64,000 nucleotides of DNA from Lingula anatina (taxonomy: Eukaryota; Brachiopoda; Lingulata; Lingulida; Lingulidae): contig NW_019775622.1 of assembly GCF_001039355.2 (NCBI RefSeq), forward strand, positions 1 to 64,000. Reading direction: 5' to 3'. Below are positions 59,013 to 64,000 of this stretch, in pieces; position 1 is the stretch's first letter, and every line of letters starts with the position of its first letter. The position numbers and the translations under genes are program-made. The notes under the pieces are model-generated. The model ran no database searches and was not told where the DNA came from. It saw nothing but the letters and a program-made list of their open reading frames with translations.

Positions 59013-61008
59013 TAAAGATAAAATATAACCTGCTACGTACTTCTCTATAGTGATCTTTCAATTCACAGTGCAGATGATAGACCTTGTCATGTAACAACAC
59101 AGTTACGTAAATTCTGATATTCTTACTTTTCATCGTGAACAGCCTTCAGAGCTGCCTCTGGCTCAAAACTTGGAGAAGGAAATATCAGGGTTGCACCATG
59201 GACAAGACTCATGAGGCTGCCAAGCACCATACCAAAGCAGTGGTATAAAGGAGGAGAAATACAGATCCTGGTGTCCTGCAAAATAGAATGTTTTCAAGTT
59301 TTTTTTTTATATTCAAAGAACCAAATGACTTAATTGTCTCTTCTGCAAATCTTTTGAATTTTTTTTAATAGATACAAGGTAGTAGCAATAGCTGAACAGT
59401 TTTATTACTTGTATGAATATTGGTTAAGGTGTAAAATTTGCTCTAAACATTAAAATAGATACAAGACTTTTGCTTTAGACAAAAACTGATAACTGAAATT
59501 ATTTTGCAAAATTATGGACTTTCATAGATAAAAACTACTCTGTTAATTGTGCTCAGTGACTATGTATGTGAGAAGGTATTTTCAGTGATCTTGAATCTCT
59601 GAGTGAAATTTTGTAATAAAAAATACTGAAAAAAAGAAAAATTAGCATTTAAAAATTTTTAAAGAAATAGCCATACTTGGTAACACAGTCTATTACACAA
59701 GCTGCATGTATGCGTATATCTCACCCTGCGGTGGTAATCCATTCTGAGGCCCACAAAGTAGGCGTTGTTCACGATGTTGTGGTGAGTAAGGGTGGCACCC
59801 TTGGGTTGGCCTGTAGTCCCCTGGGGTCATGGAGCAAATGGTTAGAAAAAAAAAGAAAAAGGATATTTCTGATTAATGAGTATATCTTACTGTAATTCTA
59901 ATCAAACAATAATACCATATATGCTGCATAGAATAGAAAATGTCTTTCTAGCCAGTGTCACTAAAATATTTTAAAACTAGCACCTAAGTTTAATCTAATT
60001 CTTTTGAATCCTAAGAGAAAATATTGCAACTTACATCATATATTACCCTTAAACCTAGATATGAAATAATAGTTAATAATATATATTAAAAGGCCAATAA
60101 TGAACAGTGATAATTTTAAAAAAGATTAATACTGATTTGAAATAAAGTTTTAGTTTAACTCAAAGCTAACAAAACAAATTTTGATACACCTATAATGATA
60201 AAAACTAACTTTTCATGATATCTTAATGTCAAGTTTGTTGCAATGAGGCTGGGTTAATTTTGTTTATAACTTCAAAACAGTCATGCATTCCATCTTCTTT
60301 TTGTTACAGACTTTTGTATGGGGTATGAAAAAGGTCAGTTTGATATTGACAAAATCAGTCAAGCTTTGGATGAAAATGAGAAAGCAGTAGCGTGAAAACC
60401 ACTCACAGATGTAAACTGGATGTTAATTGGCTGGTCAAACTGGAGTTTATTCTGCAGGCGTTGCAACTCTTTCTCTTCATCACTCCCACCCATTGACAGT
60501 ACATCGTCAAATGCAAATGTACCCCTGCCGTGCGAATTGTGTAAAGTCATTTCAATCACTTTCATTTTCTGGACCCATTTAGTCACAGTAAATTACAATG
60601 ATTGAGCTACAGAGTGACAACAAGCTACAAACAGGCTATGTTCTGACTTACTTAATTAATAAGTTAATCAGAAGATGTGAAGTACCAGTATGCTAGTACA
60701 GTTTGCATGCAGTATTTCGCTGGTGAATAACAATGGGAAGTTTTTCATGTTCTTGTTTGAAGCATAAAGTTACTTTGAAATTGCGTCATGGCTGTTTTGA
60801 GAAAGTGCATGAGAAAAGTTGCACTGTTTGTAACTCGAATGCTTTTGACTACAGATCACTCTGTACATATGTACATATACTAGTCTACAAATACACTGAT
60901 GCATGAACAAAAAAAATATCCAACATGATATTGACTATGTACAATGTATCTCTAAGGTATGTCACAAAAGCAAGAATCAGCAGCATTAACAAAAGCAAAA
61001 ACAAAAAA

Positions 61009-61082
<74 letters not shown>

Positions 61083-61655
61083 ATAACCATTTAAGCATAT
61101 AGAACATAAAAGCAAGGGAAACATTTATCATAAGGTAAAGTAAACTAATCAATATGCATGGTTGTATGTGATATATATATACTTACGGGAATTTCTTTTT
61201 GCCAAGCATAATCACTATACTAAGCTCTGGCAAACTGCAAAAAAAAAACATAAAAATCATCGCCTTTGTAAAAATATTTATAGCCCTTACAATTATCAAA
61301 AGCCTTATTTTTTTTAGTCCATCAATAAAATGTTAAATAAGTTCCATTTTTAATATCAGACACATTTTTGTTTTCAGACATCTAGCTGCAGGTAAATTTA
61401 AATCAGCATCAACTGTGCAAGGATTTACAAATTGAGAAGATCTCTGAATATGATGCAAAACTTCGAAAACTTTAAAAAATTTATTAAATAAATGTAAATT
61501 ATACAAGCAAGCAAAGATATTAAAGTCCATATTAACTGTGGATTCTTGAGCTGGCCAGGTTTACAGAAGGCAAGTTCATGGTTTATATGGAATAGCATCT
61601 GATAATAGTCCTGTGTCTTGAACTCTGAGGCAGCCACTATGGCCTTGCATCCAAC
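53679..61655 (-). CDS. ACSF2: Medium-chain acyl-CoA ligase, ACSF2 type, N-terminus not visible
   Basis: Activates medium-chain fatty acids to acyl-CoA with ATP; the vertebrate enzyme is mitochondrial. Twelve exons, 5' to 3': 61655-61537, 61234-61187, 60524-60407, 59820-59725, 59275-59127, 58636-58545, 57594-57518, 55892-55785, 55358-55210, 54840-54699, 54313-54203, 53816-53679. Phases agree throughout and give 448 residues. Adenylate-forming motifs are complete: P-loop [10 protein letters not shown] across the 60,407/59,820 junction, [47 protein letters not shown] and the C-terminal lysine motif [10 protein letters not shown]. Relative to vertebrate ACSF2 about 170-200 N-terminal residues are missing. 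They may lie beyond the window, upstream of or around the LRR gene. The donors at 61,537 (GTTAAT) and the acceptor at 54,313 are weak but are fixed by homology and phase. Confidence 0.9.
55130..55196. mobile_element. Fragment of the 58,115 foldback family
   Basis: Matches only the right end (GGTCGGCCACATTTGACC to CTATTCTGAATGGGGCC), just upstream of an ACSF2 exon donor. Confidence 0.5.
55976..56143. mobile_element. 168-bp MITE with CAGGGGCGGAT ends
   Basis: Ends CAGGGGCGGATCCAG and the inverse AAATCCGCCCCTG, flanked by GCTTA on both sides (55,971-55,975 and 56,144-56,148). Intronic in ACSF2. Similar CAGGGGCGGA ends occur on many animal MITEs. Confidence 0.85.
56367..56474. repeat. Two-copy 54-bp tandem duplication
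   Basis: Exact or near-exact repeat starting ATCCTGTGAAGCATCC at 56,367 and 56,421. Intronic in ACSF2. No N is present, so this is not clearly an assembly artefact. Confidence 0.9.
57272..57463. mobile_element. Palindromic foldback element, copy 4 of the 25,973 family
   Basis: GGATCGATCTATCTC on the left pairs with the inverse of GATGGATCGATCC on the right. The arms AACTTGCTTAGATGTCTAC and AGACATTTTAGCCGCTTATG are mirror copies. Intronic in ACSF2. Confidence 0.75.
57833..57990. mobile_element. Hairpin element around 57,905
   Basis: AAATGGTTGGGAAATCAGTT and AACTGATTTCTCAACCATTT form an almost perfect inverted repeat around TAATATATATA. Outside it, GGCCACAAATGACC-type motifs continue the symmetry out to TCTGTCTAATT and AATTAGGCAGA. 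Confidence 0.8.
58115..58428. mobile_element. Foldback element with ~100-bp arms
   Basis: The left arm (ACTGGTCCAAGGCTCAATTA, then GACCGCTTAATCCTGTAATG) mirrors the right arm (CATTACAGAATTAAGCAGTC, then GACATGGACCAGTTAGCACT). The centre has a purine/pyrimidine-rich tract. Fragments lie at 51,640 and 55,130. Confidence 0.75.
58971..59010. repeat. (CA)n microsatellite
   Basis: About 19 CA units after a C-run, within an ACSF2 intron. Confidence 0.95.
61012..61080. repeat. (TA)n microsatellite
   Basis: About 34 TA units between ACSF2 exons 60,524 and 61,187. Long Tyr-Ile frames through it are artefacts. Confidence 0.95.
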
Positions 61656-61984
61656 CTGGAGAAATACAGCAAACTTTTAGGATACAGACAAACAATTAAT
61701 TTCTGGCATTTCAGGATAGTGTTTTAATTGAGCTGTATTTTAGTCCTTAAAATAATTCCTGTTGGTTTGAGAATCATAAGTAATGGGATTGTCCTTTTGT
61801 GTTTATGTGAAAAAAATACAGGTTAGTGTACAGTGCCACCAACAGTGACACAAATGATAATGGCAACTGGGACAGTATCAGATATATTCAGACACACTGT
61901 GTACGTCCATAAAAATAAAACATGTAGGTCTCCAATTACAGCCTAATCATGTCTACTACTTTATTTTGTTCTTGATATTGGAAT

Positions 61985-62040
<56 letters not shown>

Positions 62041-63354
62041 GACAGCCTCTGATCGACCTGCCCTGTAACAATACAACTGTGTTAGAGAAGAAAAACACAA
62101 TGGCATTTTTCATGAAAAGAAAGCTTGCTTTGACAGTGGATCACGTGACTAGTGACAGCTGTGTTTGTGGAAGCCATTTTTTCCCCTTCAAATAATATGC
62201 TCAAGGACACTGCAGGTATTAGGTATAAACAAAATAGATAACTGTATCTGAATGCAAAATTATAAAAGATATTGTCATATTTGGAATGTAAATAAGGAAA
62301 ACATACAGAGATAATAGCAAGCTAATTTTTTTTTATTGCAGAATATGTTATAGAATATAAAAGGAGGATAAGAATTTCTGAAGAGACGCTAGCCTATTCT
62401 TCATTTTCACATTCCTCAGCAGCAGACATGAAATTTCAATATCTGACACACGTACAAGGCCTATCTTCAGAAGTCAGTTTTTAATAAAGTTATAGAAGTC
62501 TCTTTCTCAATGGTGGATCCAGGGGGTAAATGCACACAGGGCATGTGACCACCCCCTTAGCTTCCCCCTACACTCCCCCCTCTAATGTTTTCCAAGTCAT
62601 GAACTTATTATTTTATGTATTTTTTCCTTCCACAATTGTATCATTTCTTTCTTTGTTCATCAGACACCAATAAAAGGATAATGGATACACAGTGAAAAAA
62701 ATAATGGCTTGCAAGGGGAGCAAGTAGGACATGAGAAAAGGTAAGAGTTTTTCAAATTGACTCAAGCCAGTCCAAATCTTTTGAATTCATTTTATCATTT
62801 AACTTTATGTAAAAAAATAATAAACATATCATTTGTTCTGTTGATAAATGACTTGTAAAATCAAAAATGGTGGTTCTGCGGGCCTGCAGTATGTGGTTGG
62901 GGTATTCATGATCTTAACTTCTGAACAGTTTTGGATTGAGGGAGGGAGGGGGGAGAAATCATCCAAGATAGCTTCTAAGGACAACATCACATCTAATTTC
63001 AATACAAAAATCAAATATTCATTGTATGCATTTAGATAATTTTTTTTCAAATTTTTCATTTTAGGTGACAAATCCTATCCAGAAGTTATATGCATACAGC
63101 TATTAAAACCCAAAGAAAAAGAGTTTTCAGCATATTTAACAAGCTTAAGGTCCAGAACCAGTAGTGGAAATGGTCTCAATTTACAAAATGTCAGAAGATA
63201 AAGATGAAGAAGACAAAGAAGATAAAATCTAGGATATACAAACCTGCTTGGCTGCACAGCAGTAAAAATATTAACTGCTTTCGCTTCTAATCAGGGGAAA
63301 AACTAAAGTATTTCTTTAGCAAAGTAAACAACATTTCTCTTCTCTGAATTCCAG
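61656..63354. other. Region between ACSF2 and the LRR gene
   Basis: Holds a long (TA)n tract (61,988-62,037) and AT-rich DNA. I looked on the minus strand for the missing ACSF2 N-terminal exons and found none. On the plus strand it supplies the LRR gene's 5' region. Confidence 0.5.
61988..62037. repeat. (TA)n microsatellite
   Basis: About 25 TA units. Confidence 0.95.
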
Positions 63355-63411
63355 TGGTAACACAGACCAACAAAAACTTAAAAGAACCAGTAGGATCTCC
63401 TCTCTACCGAC

Positions 63412-64000
63412 ATGGCTTACAGACAAGTAGCAGCAGGAAAGGAATGTCTTGATCTCTTCCATAGACCACAGTTGTCTCCAAAGCCCCCGAATCTACCAGA
63501 AACTGTGTTGCAATGGATAAAACTTGATATAAGTCATGCTGATATAGACAGACTTCCTGAGTCTATTGCCAGGTGCAAAAATGCTAAGCATATATTAGCA
63601 GGGGGTAACAGGTTATCTTCTTTACCACAGTCCATATCCAACCTGCCATATCTCACAGTGTTGGACTTATACAGGAATGCCTTCACTACATTCCCCATAG
63701 CACTCTGTCGCCTAACTAACTTAGAAGAGCTTTACCTTAATAACAATAAGCTGTCTGATATACCAAAGAAAATCGCAAAAATGAAGCGGCTTAGAAAATT
63801 TATGCTCGATCACAATGCCTTAACTACATTCCCCATAGCACTATGTGGCTTGACTAACCTAGAGGAGCTTTACCTGGGTGACAATCAGCTATCTGACATA
63901 CCAGAGAAGATCACCAGGCTGGTGAGACTGAAAAAATTCTGGCTGTATAAGAATAAGTACACTAAATTCCCCATAGCATTGTGTGGTATGACTAACTTAG
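63412..64000 (+). CDS. Leucine-rich-repeat protein, N-terminal part, runs off the window
   Basis: ATG at 63,412 follows an acceptor (TGAATTCCAG, exon from 63,355). The frame stays open for 196 codons to the window end. There is no signal peptide: the start reads MAYRQVAAGKECLDLF, so the protein is probably intracellular. From about residue 38 there are LRRs of 23 residues, with units such as TNLEELYLNNNKLSDIPKKI alternating with TTFPIALCGL units. Three alternating units are very similar at the DNA level (shared TTCCCCATAGCA and GAGGAGCTTTACCT), which indicates recent internal duplication. Cytosolic LRRs of this type occur in Ras-suppressor-like, ROCO and death-domain adaptor proteins. The C-terminal domain that would decide lies outside the window. 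Confidence 0.85.
   Translation, partial: MAYRQVAAGKECLDLFHRPQLSPKPPNLPETVLQWIKLDISHADIDRLPESIARCKNAKHILAGGNRLSSLPQSISNLPYLTVLDLYRNAFTTFPIALCRLTNLEELYLNNNKLSDIPKKIAKMKRLRKFMLDHNALTTFPIALCGLTNLEELYLGDNQLSDIPEKITRLVRLKKFWLYKNKYTKFPIALCGMTNL

Noticed and set aside
58743-59015. Open frame ending in a Thr-His run
   Set aside because: The tail is the (CA)n microsatellite and the body is antisense to ACSF2 intron sequence.
60885-61152. Open frames rich in Tyr-Ile across the TA repeat
   Set aside because: Microsatellite artefacts with no stop in TATA. They lie within an ACSF2 intron.

Overview
The window is animal nuclear DNA: AT-rich, with many short exons joined by GT-AG introns, abundant small inverted-repeat transposons and long TA/CA microsatellites. 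The recognisable genes (INPP4, ACSF2, a TAF1 fragment) and an NLR-like HEPN/NB-ARC/TPR family point to an invertebrate, probably marine. I cannot choose between cnidarian, lophotrochozoan, hemichordate and cephalochordate from the sequence. Two single N characters (8168 and 44746) show it is an assembled scaffold, and the second lies at an unmerged contig overlap.

Layout. (1) 1-22,110: a tandem segmental duplication. Unit 1 (about 20-11,616) and unit 2 (about 11,617-21,290) each carry an upstream non-coding exon, a HEPN exon and one large NB-ARC plus TPR exon on the + strand. A third unit survives only as its first ~800 bases (about 21,300-22,110). Copy 1 is broken by an early stop, a minisatellite insertion, an internal stop and a frameshift. 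Copy 2 is intact except for one stop near the end of the TPR array. (2) 22,226-23,308, minus: a decayed TAF1 fragment in which an N-terminal exon sits next to a mid-protein exon. (3) 28,203-49,469, minus, with a likely 5' UTR exon near 50,800-51,000: a complete phosphatidylinositol-3,4-bisphosphate 4-phosphatase (INPP4) gene. It has 24 coding exons with consistent phases, about 1,105 residues, and encodes an N-terminal PH module, a C2 domain and the C-terminal CKSAKDRT phosphatase. An alternative first exon at 43,893-44,022 would replace the PH module. (4) 53,679-61,655, minus: twelve exons of an ACSF2-type medium-chain acyl-CoA ligase; its N-terminal exons are not visible. (5) 63,412-64,000, plus: the start of a leucine-rich-repeat gene that runs off the window, divergent from ACSF2 or nested in one of its introns.

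The most notable system is the HEPN-NB-ARC-TPR pair. It looks like a STAND/NLR-type receptor in which a HEPN domain with an intact putative RNase motif (RNKFSH) is coupled to an NB-ARC switch and a rapidly changing TPR sensor array. Between the two copies the HEPN core downstream of the copy-1 stop differs almost only at synonymous sites, while the TPR arrays differ in length, order and integrity. The rest of the window is introns and intergenic DNA rich in MITEs and foldback elements, several with clear target-site duplications and one with a filled/empty site comparison inside the window.
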